This document shows, piece by piece, positions 1 to 4,873 of a stretch of DNA of 7,315 nucleotides. This stretch comes from Clostridia bacterium (GTDB taxonomy: Bacteria > Bacillota > Clostridia > Oscillospirales > CAG-272), in contig JAFQNM010000128.1 in the NCBI GenBank assembly GCA_017395885.1, positions 1-7,315 of the forward strand. The letters are read 5' to 3'. The position numbers and the translations under genes were made by a program. Under the pieces are notes generated by a model. That model saw only the letters and a list, made by a program, of their open reading frames with translations, was not told the origin of the DNA and searched no databases. Every line of letters begins with the position of its first letter. The first letter of the stretch is position 1.

Positions 1-299
1 ATGGAAGCACGTGCGCCGGAACGAACGGATACGAGAAGGGGATTTTCCTTATCGCCGAACTTCTTACCGGTAACCTCTTCCATCTTTACGATGTACTCCA
101 TGATCTGAGCCTGGATGTCATCGTTGATCTTTCTGCCGTCCTCATAGTACTGAGTGCAAGCCTCAGTAGTAACTGTGAAGCCCTGGGGAACGGGGAGACC
201 GATCTTGGTCATCTCAGCGAGGTTTGCGCCCTTACCGCCGAGAAGCTCACGCATGGAAGCGTCGCCTTCGGAGAAAAGGTAAACATACTTAATTCCCAT
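1..299 (-). CDS. ppdK: Pyruvate, phosphate dikinase, N-terminal part (runs off window edge)
   Basis: The minus strand reads ATG at 299-297 and stays open to the window edge, giving 99 complete codons. The protein begins [15 protein letters not shown] and continues with [32 protein letters not shown] and, near the edge, [10 protein letters not shown]. This is the characteristic N-terminal nucleotide-binding (ATP-grasp-like) region of PPDK. The full family protein is about 870-880 residues, so only about a ninth is present. PPDK interconverts pyruvate, ATP and phosphate with phosphoenolpyruvate, AMP and pyrophosphate in the cytoplasm; in anaerobic Clostridia it commonly serves PPi-linked glycolysis or gluconeogenesis. 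The start is supported by a GGAGGA ribosome binding site at 308-313 (minus strand). Codon choice is strongly biased (CTC, GGC, ATC, AAG), as expected of a highly expressed gene. PEP synthase shares part of this fold, but the [10 protein letters not shown] start fits PPDK best. Confidence 0.95.
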   Translation of the reverse strand, partial: MGIKYVYLFSEGDASMRELLGGKGANLAEMTKIGLPVPQGFTVTTEACTQYYEDGRKINDDIQAQIMEYIVKMEEVTGKKFGDKENPLLVSVRSGARAS

Positions 300-350
300 T
301 GTTCTAATCCTCCAAAATTTAAATTATATTATTTGATTCGCAATTCAGGT

Positions 351-367
351 ACGGCACAGTATGCCGC
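351..367 (-). other. Stem-loop at the predicted 5' end of the ppdK transcript
   Basis: CGGCA (352-356) and TGCCG (362-366) are perfect inverted arms around a 5-nt loop, and the outer bases at 351 and 367 are A and C. The element lies where transcription from the 375-403 promoter should begin, so the mRNA would start with, or just before, this hairpin. It could be an mRNA-stabilising 5' stem-loop or an operator just downstream of the start point; the sequence does not decide between these. Confidence 0.45.
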
Positions 368-374
368 AATTTGC

Positions 375-403
375 ATTATACCATACATTTTTTCGATTTT
401 CCA
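375..403 (-). promoter_or_regulatory. Probable SigA promoter of ppdK
   Basis: On the minus strand a perfect -10 TATAAT (380-375) is preceded by TGG, an extended -10 (TGN), and 17 bp further upstream by TGGAAA (403-398), which matches the -35 consensus at 4 of 6 positions. Transcription would start near 368, giving a leader of about 70 nt before the ppdK ATG at 299. Confidence 0.75.
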
Positions 404-480
404 TAGTTTTATGAAAAAATAACTGCGATATAACGACGAATTTTCAAAAACTTTACAATAATTAATTATCGAATATAACA

Positions 481-516
481 AAATGAGCCTGTCTGCCAAA
501 GGGCAGAGGCTCATTT
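481..516 (-). terminator. Rho-independent terminator of the XRE regulator gene
   Basis: AAATGAGCC (481-489) pairs with GGCTCATTT (508-516), and CTGCC (493-497) with GGCAG (502-506). The internal bulge is TGT opposite A, and the loop is AAAG. Read on the minus strand, the hairpin starts 6 nt after the TAA of the regulator gene (525-523) and ends in ATTTTGTTAT, a modest U-rich tail. It separates the regulator from ppdK, which has its own promoter. Confidence 0.7.
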
Positions 517-522
517 CGACCA

Positions 523-801
523 TTATATATATTTTTTCAGCTCATCCAGCTCCTTTTTAAGCTGTTCTATTTTATCATAGGCCTCCTCCTTTTTATCTGA
601 GGAGAAGCGGCTTTCATCCCGGCAGACCAGGTAATCTATGGTAACGCCGAAAAAATCTGCAAGGCGGATAAGGGAGTAGCTGTCCGGGTATGTTTTTTCA
701 GTTTCATAATTAGAGAGCGTTTTCTGGTCAATGCCGGTAGCGTTGGCAACGTCTATCTGGCGCAGAGATGCTTTTTCACGCAGGTGACGTATGCGGTTCA
801 T
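523..801 (-). CDS. XRE/Cro-C1-family helix-turn-helix regulator with C-terminal zipper-like helix
   Basis: This 92-residue cytoplasmic DNA-binding protein has an HTH_3-type domain at residues 1-60: IRHLREKASLRQIDVANATG, then IDQKTLSNYETEKTYP as turn and recognition helix, and LADFFGVTIDYLV closing the bundle. Residues 71-92 form a charged helix with A74, I78, L81, L85, L88 and I92 at strict 4-3 spacing, a short coiled coil that could dimerise the protein. There is no ligand-binding or peptidase domain, so it resembles a simple repressor. The start at 801 is supported by an AGGAG site upstream on the minus strand. The gene is divergent from the lipoprotein operon, and the 172-bp gap contains repeated AGTA/TACT half-sites, so regulation of itself and of that operon is the likely job. 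The fold is certain; the target is inferred from position. Confidence 0.93.
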   Translation of the reverse strand: MNRIRHLREKASLRQIDVANATGIDQKTLSNYETEKTYPDSYSLIRLADFFGVTIDYLVCRDESRFSSDKKEEAYDKIEQLKKELDELKKYI

Positions 802-862
802 TTATGCTGCTCCTTTCTATCTGTCTGCTTTCCGGTAGTACAATAATACTTTTATGATATGT

Positions 863-891
863 ATTATACTATATTTTTAGTACAGCTTCTT
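863..891 (-). promoter_or_regulatory. Possible promoter of the XRE regulator gene
   Basis: A perfect TATAAT on the minus strand (868-863) lies 62 bp upstream of the regulator ATG and is embedded in the palindrome GTATTATAC (861-869). At 17-bp spacing the -35 position (891-886) reads AAGAAG, a poor match, and it overlaps the -35 box of the divergent promoter. If used, it is weak or competes with the operon promoter. Confidence 0.45.
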
Positions 892-921
892 GACATACTA
901 AGTATTTCCTTTTATAATACT
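878..921. promoter_or_regulatory. Candidate double operator: two tandem AGTAY-N11-ATACT inverted repeats
   Basis: AGTAC (879-883) and ATACT (895-899) are inverted arms separated by 11 bp. AGTAT (901-905) and ATACT (917-921) repeat the same layout exactly 22 bp later, about two helical turns. The first unit covers the -35 box and the second the -10 box of the operon promoter. The inner arms together form the palindrome ATACTAAGTAT (895-905). Further half-sites lie at AGTACAATAATACT (837-850) and GTATTATAC (861-869). The layout suits a dimeric HTH repressor, most simply the adjacent XRE protein. The repeats are visible; binding is inferred. Confidence 0.55.
890..918 (+). promoter_or_regulatory. 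Perfect-consensus SigA promoter of the lipoprotein operon
   Basis: TTGACA (890-895), a 17-bp spacer and TATAAT (913-918) match the SigA consensus at every position. Transcription should start near 925, leaving a leader of about 50 nt that includes the minicistron at 956-970. Such a strong promoter facing a divergent repressor-like gene suggests an operon that is normally held off and can be strongly induced. Confidence 0.9.
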
Positions 922-955
922 AATATATTACTCCAAGCGTTGTGAGGAGTAAAAA

Positions 956-970
956 ATGAAAGGAAGGTAA
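956..970 (+). CDS. Four-codon leader minicistron (Met-Lys-Gly-Arg-stop)
   Basis: ATG AAA GGA AGG TAA is preceded by a good GAGGAG ribosome binding site at 944-949. Its last codons overlap the AGGAAGG site (961-967) of the lipoprotein gene, and its stop lies 3 nt before that gene's ATG, in the same frame. The context AGGAGTAAAAAATGAAAGG looks like an imperfect duplicate of the true start region AGGAAGGTAAAAAATGAAAA. It could couple or dampen translation of the operon, or be a by-product of a small local duplication. Confidence 0.4.
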   Translation: MKGR

Positions 971-973
971 AAA

Positions 974-2440
974 ATGAAAAGGATAACAGCATTGATCCTG
1001 GCGGCTCTTCTTGCAGCGAGTGCACTCAGTGCCTGCAAAAACAGCAAGGAGCCGGCGGACGAAACTGCCCCCGGCGCAGAAACAACGGTTCAGAACGAGG
1101 AAACAACAGCTCCCGAGGAGGAAGAGGCCAAATTTGCAGAGGTGCTTTCTGCAGAGCGCATCGGAGAGATGGAAAACGTTCCTCGTATTGCAAAGGGAGG
1201 AATCTATTATAAGGGTGCTGAAGGAAAATACGGCATTATGACGTTTGACGGCGAATGCGACACCGGCGCCGTATACGATAACGTGTCCGCTTGCGGCAAT
1301 TTCTTTTCGGTGAGAGAAAAGGCGCTTGAGGAATCTCTGGAGCCTGATGCGCTGAATATCACCGGCCTTGCGGATGCTTGGGGAAATTTGCTTCTTCCCT
1401 GCGAATATTTTATGATTGAGGCACTTAACGATAGATTTGTTAAGGCTTATAAGGCTATCGAATTAACAGAAAACAGAGATGAGGCAATGCTCTACGTAAG
1501 CACCTCCGGCTGGCACACGTTAAGCCCCGGCGAGGAGGATCCCATGTTCAAGGGCGAATGGGTAGTGTTTGATACTGTTGACGGTGCACTTGTTGAGGGT
1601 GCCGCAGGCAACAAGAGGGAATATACCGGAAAGACCGTTACTGCATCAGGCAATTACGTTACCTATTATGACAGCAACTACAGAGCAGTAACTGTCGATG
1701 CAAAGGGCAATGCAATAGGTGAAGAATATAAGCTTCTCAGGGACGGAACTCTTCTTCAGACCGTGGACGGAAAGGGAATAGTGTTCTCTCCTGAGGGAGA
1801 AAAGCTCTTTACCTATGAGCTCAGCGGTTACGTTCCCTACGAGCCCTGCGGAGACTATTACGTATGCAGAAAGATTGAAGACGGTGATGCAGACTACGTT
1901 CTTGTCGACAGATCGGGAGAGATGGTTCTTGATCTTGTCGATGGTTACGGAACGTTCCCCGAGGGCTTTGGAAGCGTTATTCTTTGGGAAAGGACCGTAT
2001 ATGATCTTGAGGGCAACGTTCTTCTTGAAAACTGCCACGATCTTGAGTGCAGTAACGGATCGAGAAGCGCAGCCTTGCTTGAGAGCGAGGGCAGGATCGT
2101 GATGGTAGATGCCGAGGGCAACGAGCTGTTCAGCACTGACCTGACGGACGATATGTATTACGAGGGCTTTACCGTATGCAAGGAATCGGATGGCACAGCA
2201 TATTTTTATTCTCATGCCGACGGTGACTACACTATAGAGGCATACAAATATGCATCCATCGGAGCGGGACTCATAGAGAAGGAGCTGAGCAACGGTGTAT
2301 ACGCACTTCTGGATACCTTTAGCGGCGAAGCAGTGCTTGAGAATCACAAGGACTATATCTTTGCAGAGAGCACAGAGGGAAAATACTACGTATATGCTCT
2401 GAATACAAGCGCCAATTACGAGATCTACGAGATCAAATAA
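974..2440 (+). CDS. WG-repeat-containing lipoprotein
   Basis: This 488-residue protein starts with a lipoprotein signal peptide: MKR, a hydrophobic stretch to about residue 17, and lipobox LSAC with the lipidated Cys at 21. A low-complexity Thr/Glu/Pro linker follows at about 22-53. The rest carries degenerate WG (KWG-type) beta-repeats such as KYGIMTFDGE (85-94), GLADAWGNLLLPCEYFMIE (131-149), VLVDRSGEMVLD (309-320), TVYDLEGNVLLE (341-352) and VMVDAEGNELF (376-386), which suggests a propeller- or solenoid-like all-beta body. It should be anchored to the outer face of the membrane. WG repeats are common in Clostridia and mostly lack assigned function; no catalytic motif is visible. The ATG at 974 has an AGGAAGG site 6 nt upstream. 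It is the first full-length gene of an operon, 22 nt before the next lipoprotein. A specific role is unknown. Confidence 0.88.
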   Translation: MKRITALILAALLAASALSACKNSKEPADETAPGAETTVQNEETTAPEEEEAKFAEVLSAERIGEMENVPRIAKGGIYYKGAEGKYGIMTFDGECDTGAVYDNVSACGNFFSVREKALEESLEPDALNITGLADAWGNLLLPCEYFMIEALNDRFVKAYKAIELTENRDEAMLYVSTSGWHTLSPGEEDPMFKGEWVVFDTVDGALVEGAAGNKREYTGKTVTASGNYVTYYDSNYRAVTVDAKGNAIGEEYKLLRDGTLLQTVDGKGIVFSPEGEKLFTYELSGYVPYEPCGDYYVCRKIEDGDADYVLVDRSGEMVLDLVDGYGTFPEGFGSVILWERTVYDLEGNVLLENCHDLECSNGSRSAALLESEGRIVMVDAEGNELFSTDLTDDMYYEGFTVCKESDGTAYFYSHADGDYTIEAYKYASIGAGLIEKELSNGVYALLDTFSGEAVLENHKDYIFAESTEGKYYVYALNTSANYEIYEIK

Positions 2441-2462
2441 GGAACGTGAGAGAGGTATCGGC

Positions 2463-3320
2463 ATGAACTTCAAAAAAACGGTTTCTTTGGTGTTGGTTTT
2501 TGCAGTGCTTTTCTCGCTGGCGGCCTGCTCCGGCCAAAAAAAGAAAACAGAGCTTTCCGACCTGCAGAACAAGGGCAAGGAAAGCACTGAGGCTGTTACG
2601 GATAAGGCTGATGATACAACGTCCTCCGATGAGGATACCTCCTCGGACAGTACTGAGGATACTACCGAGGCTCCCGCTCCCGATACTGAGCCTGCAGAGG
2701 ATGGCTTTGAGGTTCCTCCCTACGACGGAGGCTTTGAGCTCGGTACATACGAGGACGGCAAGTATTATAACCGTTATCTCGGCGTGGGAATAAAAATGGA
2801 GAGCCGCTGGGATGTGCTCTGCGGAGAGGGCATGATGGAATACAACACCGCCTTTGCACAGCTCCAGTCTCTGACCATTGATGAGTACAAGGATCTTCTG
2901 GAAAACGGAGAGGTGGCAGCCTTCTACGATTTTTTAGCCAAAGAGTACAGCGGAAACACCAACAATCTTCTTTTTATATTTGCGATGAATACCTTTGTAG
3001 ATGAGGCAACGCTTGACGAATACATTAAGGATAACGACGATCTGATAGCCTTCGTTAAGGAATCTATGATCTCCGATATGGAGGAGGGCCTCATGGAGGC
3101 GGGGCTTACCAATATCTCCGAGCCAGATTATAAGGTAACGAATCTGAACGGCAAGGATGCCGTTATCATAAGCCAGACAGCGTATCTGAGCGGCTACAGA
3201 TGCAGCATGAGCTACGTTATCAAGCTGGCAGGCACCCATCTGGTCATGGTGGTTGCTCTTTCAACCGCAGGCTCAAGCACTGTAAACAGTATGCTTGGCA
3301 ATATTTATATTCTTGACTGA
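2463..3320 (+). CDS. Putative lipoprotein of unknown function
   Basis: The 285-residue product has a clear lipoprotein signal peptide (MNFKK, hydrophobic core at about 6-18, lipobox LAAC with Cys at 22). A long disordered linker rich in Ser, Thr, Asp and Glu follows (about 23-80). The compact domain begins around YYNRYLGVGIKMESRWDV (101-118) and ends in the hydrophobic beta-rich stretch YVIKLAGTHLVMVVALS (251-267). The NRYLGVGIKM...W start resembles small secreted domains frequent in clostridial lipoproteins, but I cannot name the family. Helical segments lie between (SLTIDEYKDLL at 136-146; TLDEYIKDNDDLIAFVKESM at 183-202). The ribosome binding site is GAGAGG, about 8 nt before the ATG. The gene lies between another lipoprotein and a membrane protein in a tight operon, so a joint envelope function is likely. 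Confidence 0.83.
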   Translation: MNFKKTVSLVLVFAVLFSLAACSGQKKKTELSDLQNKGKESTEAVTDKADDTTSSDEDTSSDSTEDTTEAPAPDTEPAEDGFEVPPYDGGFELGTYEDGKYYNRYLGVGIKMESRWDVLCGEGMMEYNTAFAQLQSLTIDEYKDLLENGEVAAFYDFLAKEYSGNTNNLLFIFAMNTFVDEATLDEYIKDNDDLIAFVKESMISDMEEGLMEAGLTNISEPDYKVTNLNGKDAVIISQTAYLSGYRCSMSYVIKLAGTHLVMVVALSTAGSSTVNSMLGNIYILD

Positions 3321-3331
3321 GGGAAACGGTA

Positions 3332-3820
3332 ATGGCAAGAAAAAAGAAGCCGGAAATCGATTTTGAAATGTATTGCAAGATAAAGCACGACGGAGACGAA
3401 TATCAGGCTCTCCGTGCTCTTGCAAAGGTCACCATTGAGGACAACACTGCAGTTGCCGGACTTTCCGATGAGGGCTACGAAGCCGTGTGCGATTCTCTGA
3501 CTCAGGAGCAGCTGTCCACCCTTTGGGAAATTATCAGAATTGCCCTGAGAGAGGACCCTGTAAGGCTTGCAGAGTTTATTGCCTTCTGCGAGGAAAGTGA
3601 AAAGAGAAAGCAGAGCGAGGCTGAAAGGATGGCCTATGAAAGATCCGCTTCAAACTACGTGCTGTTCTTTATTATCTGCATTATTGCCGCTGTGGTGCTT
3701 ATCGTAGGGATCATAAACGGAACCTTTTCGTTAAGCTACTTGTTTTATCTTATCGTTGATGCAATAATAACCGTGAGCATTTCCGGAAGGGTGTTTGAAT
3801 CTTTCAGAAACAGAAAATAA
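3332..3820 (+). CDS. Small protein with C-terminal two-helix membrane hairpin, function unknown
   Basis: This 162-residue protein begins with a basic MARKKK and lacks a signal peptide. About 108 soluble, charged, mostly helical residues follow, including LTQEQLSTLWEIIRIALRED (56-75) and a Lys/Glu-rich helix at 87-104. Two transmembrane segments close it, about 109-127 (VLFFIICIIAAVVLIVGII core) and 133-151, with a basic tail FRNRK. With both ends positively charged, the N-terminal domain and C-terminus are probably cytoplasmic. The ATG lies 11 nt after the upstream stop, and the ribosome binding site GAGGG overlaps that stop, so it is translationally close to the second lipoprotein. I do not recognise the family. 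As the only member likely to face the cytoplasm, it could link the two surface lipoproteins to the membrane or interior; that is inference. Confidence 0.8.
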   Translation: MARKKKPEIDFEMYCKIKHDGDEYQALRALAKVTIEDNTAVAGLSDEGYEAVCDSLTQEQLSTLWEIIRIALREDPVRLAEFIAFCEESEKRKQSEAERMAYERSASNYVLFFIICIIAAVVLIVGIINGTFSLSYLFYLIVDAIITVSISGRVFESFRNRK

Positions 3821-3831
3821 ATTCGGTCAAA

Positions 3832-3863
3832 AGGCCCCCAAAAGCATTAGCTTTTGGGGGCCT
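3832..3863. terminator. Strong 14-bp hairpin closing the lipoprotein operon
   Basis: AGGCCCCCAAAAGC (3832-3845) pairs perfectly with GCTTTTGGGGGCCT (3850-3863) around an ATTA loop, 11 nt after the operon's stop codon. On the plus strand the following bases (CAGACTGTCG) contain no U tract; on the minus strand the hairpin is followed by TTTT. It is therefore an atypical plus-strand terminator and a more regular one for minus-strand readthrough. A near-identical hairpin recurs at 4166-4201. Confidence 0.55.
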
Positions 3864-3973
3864 CAGACTGTCGAAAAATGGCGCAGACCGCAAATATATC
3901 CAAAACAAAGACAGTCGGCCCGTGGCTTTAACTGTAAAAAACAAAATCAACAAATAATTAAAGTGATATTAAA

Positions 3974-4000
3974 GAAATCCCCTGAGAATCAGGGGATTTC
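3974..4000. terminator. Perfect 12-bp hairpin, terminator-like in both directions
   Basis: GAAATCCCCTGA (3974-3985) and TCAGGGGATTTC (3989-4000) pair completely around a GAA loop. On the minus strand the 3' flank is TTTAATATC, directly after the stem's own ATTTC, a reasonable U-rich tail for RNA coming from the nitroreductase gene. On the plus strand AAGCTTTTCG follows, a poorer tail. Confidence 0.6.
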
Positions 4001-4005
4001 AAGCT

Positions 4006-4111
4006 TTTCGTCATTTCAAGTCCTGCCGTACCTTTGTACGCTGACAGGAACCCCCAAAAGCTCGCAAGCTCACTTTCGGGGAACCCCTCCGACGAACTTG
4101 AAATGACGAAA
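4006..4111. repeat. 106-nt palindromic element with 16-bp arms and two inner hairpins
   Basis: The outer arms 4006-4021 and 4096-4111 are perfect reverse complements over 16 bp. Inside, CCTG/CAGG (4022-4025/4045-4048) encloses CGTAC/GTACG (4027-4031/4036-4040). A second hairpin pairs CCCC/GGGG (4052-4055/4078-4081), AAA/TTT (4056-4058/4074-4076) and AGCT/AGCT (4059-4062/4067-4070). A three-way junction is thus possible in RNA of either strand, or as a DNA cruciform. It matches no riboswitch or ribozyme consensus known to me. Confidence 0.6.
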
Positions 4112-4137
4112 TCTGCATCCTTCTCGACAGCCTGAAG

Positions 4138-4167
4138 CTGCTTGTCGATAACCTTATCGACAAGCAG
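4138..4167. repeat. Perfect 14-bp inverted repeat
   Basis: CTGCTTGTCGATAA (4138-4151) is the exact reverse complement of TTATCGACAAGCAG (4154-4167), with only CC between. There is no U tract on either side. Its TGTCGA core echoes the CTGTCGA motif of the flanking inverted repeats, so it is probably part of the same composite element. Confidence 0.55.
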
Positions 4168-4201
4168 AGGCCCCCAAAAGCAATAGCTTTTTGGGGCCTC
4201 T
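4166..4201. terminator. Second GGCCCCCAAAAGC-type hairpin, at the 3' end of the nitroreductase gene
   Basis: Positions 4166-4181 pair with 4186-4201 over 16 positions with one mismatch (C4175 opposite T4192), around an AATA loop. It is close in sequence to the hairpin at 3832-3863. It begins 12 nt beyond the nitroreductase stop, mirroring the position of the first copy behind the lipoprotein operon. U tracts are weak on both strands (CTCTTTGCTG on plus, CTCTGCTTG on minus). Confidence 0.5.
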
Positions 4202-4213
4202 TTGCTGTTGTGA

Positions 4214-4732
4214 TCACTCGATAGTGATAATTCTGCCGTCAAGCCTCGGTCTGTCTGCAGGAGGTGCAGCGATATATCCGAGTATGCAGTTTCCAACGCC
4301 CTTGTAGCTGTCGGGGATTCCCCACTGAGCCATAAGAGCCTTGCCTTCTTCAGATTCAAACATCTCCTTTGCCCTGTGTATCCAGCAGGAGCCGAGACCG
4401 ATGGAGTGAGCGGCGTTCATCATATTTCCCATGGCAAGAGAGCCGTCCTCAACGTAGGTGTAAACGTTTGAATCACCGAAAACGATAATAACGCAGGGAG
4501 CACCGTAGAAGGGGTCGCTCTCGCTTCCCATAACGGCACCGTTCATACGGGAAAGCCTTTTGACCGTTGCAGCATCGGTGACCGCAACAAGCTTTGTGTG
4601 CTGGCGGTTCATTCCCGTGGGGGCCCAAAGGCCTGCTGTGAGAACCTCATCAAGCTCGGCCCTCTTTATCTGCTCCGCCTTGTATGAGCGGCAGCTTCTT
4701 CTTTCTATGAGTGCTTTTATTGTGTCGTTCAT
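4214..4732 (-). CDS. Nitroreductase-family FMN-dependent oxidoreductase
   Basis: The 172-residue product is a compact nitroreductase-fold protein. It opens with MNDTIKALIERRSCRSYKAE (1-20), the RRSxRxY segment that contacts the FMN phosphate in this family. APTGMNRQHTKLVAV (37-51) is the conserved flavin-site stretch, and MNAAHSIGLGSCWI (105-118) with GVGNCILGYIAAPP (145-158) complete the fold. Such enzymes transfer electrons from NAD(P)H through FMN to quinones, nitro compounds or other acceptors in the cytoplasm; the natural substrate here cannot be told. The frame is open further upstream to 4879, but the start at 4732 is preferred: it has a strong AAGGAGG site about 8 nt upstream, the conserved N-terminus follows directly, and the extension lacks family similarity and crosses the promoter. 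The 3' end carries a small palindrome (4213-4228) spanning the stop codon. Confidence 0.92.
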   Translation of the reverse strand: MNDTIKALIERRSCRSYKAEQIKRAELDEVLTAGLWAPTGMNRQHTKLVAVTDAATVKRLSRMNGAVMGSESDPFYGAPCVIIVFGDSNVYTYVEDGSLAMGNMMNAAHSIGLGSCWIHRAKEMFESEEGKALMAQWGIPDSYKGVGNCILGYIAAPPADRPRLDGRIITIE

Positions 4733-4754
4733 TGTATCTGCCTCCTTTTTTATA

Positions 4755-4783
4755 ATTTTACCACATTGTCCTGCGCCTTTCAA
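4755..4783 (-). promoter_or_regulatory. Promoter of the nitroreductase gene
   Basis: On the minus strand TTGAAA (4783-4778), a 17-bp spacer and TAAAAT (4760-4755) are preceded by an extended -10 TGG. The start point falls near 4748, so the leader is only about 16 nt and consists almost entirely of the ribosome binding site. This supports the short form of the protein. Confidence 0.75.
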
Positions 4784-4802
4784 GCAAAGTTTTGCCTCAC
4801 TG

Positions 4803-4831
4803 TTGAAAAACGCAGAAAAGGGTAGTATAAT
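4803..4831 (+). promoter_or_regulatory. Promoter of the lplA-methyltransferase operon
   Basis: TTGAAA (4803-4808), a 17-bp spacer and a perfect TATAAT (4826-4831) place the start near 4838 and give a leader of about 125 nt. The leader contains short pairings such as GACTA/TAGTC (4882-4894) and CTGTAA/TTACAG, but no riboswitch I can recognise. The inverted repeat GCAAA-GT-TTTGC (4784-4795) lies between this -35 box and the divergent one. Confidence 0.8.
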
Positions 4832-4873
4832 ATAGCTGTAAATAGCGGTGAAAGAACAGAAGCAACGCAATTT

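Larger units (their letters stand above)
3821..4213. repeat. Hairpin-rich convergent intergenic region; possible MITE-like palindromic element
   Basis: This 393-bp non-coding stretch lies between convergent genes. Two related hairpins (3832-3863 and 4166-4201) bound it. Just inside are imperfect inverted copies of a 23-24 bp sequence: 3864-3887 on the plus strand and 4112-4134 on the minus strand. They share CTGTCGA near one end and GCAGA at the other. A third, shorter inverted pair is GACTGTC (3866-3872) and GACAGTC (3910-3916). The interior holds hairpins at 3974-4000 and 4138-4167 and a three-way-junction candidate at 4006-4111. There is no transposase and no convincing coding frame. Symmetric ends around a structured core resemble a non-autonomous mobile or extragenic palindromic repeat; a native clustered terminator region is the alternative. 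Confidence 0.5.

Noticed and set aside
329..523. 64-codon open frame on the minus strand between the regulator and ppdK
   Set aside because: It has no ribosome binding site or family resemblance, and it covers the regulator's terminator hairpin and the ppdK promoter.
1646..2587. 313-codon open frame on the minus strand
   Set aside because: It lies antisense to the WG-repeat lipoprotein and the start of the next gene, both of which have signal peptides, repeats or linkers and ribosome binding sites. The minus frame encodes a Cys/Val-rich sequence without a recognisable domain, as expected of an antisense shadow.
4006..4111. Hammerhead or similar self-cleaving ribozyme
   Set aside because: A GAAA occurs near one junction on the minus strand, but the CUGAUGA core and the expected cleavage context are absent.
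3832..4201. CRISPR-like array of repeated hairpins
   Set aside because: The repeats are inverted, of different lengths and not evenly spaced, with no unique spacers of constant size and no cas genes nearby.
3958..4359. 133-codon minus-strand frame overlapping the nitroreductase 3' end and the hairpin region
   Set aside because: It overlaps a well-supported gene in another frame and reads through several perfect inverted repeats, so the openness is explained by repeat composition.
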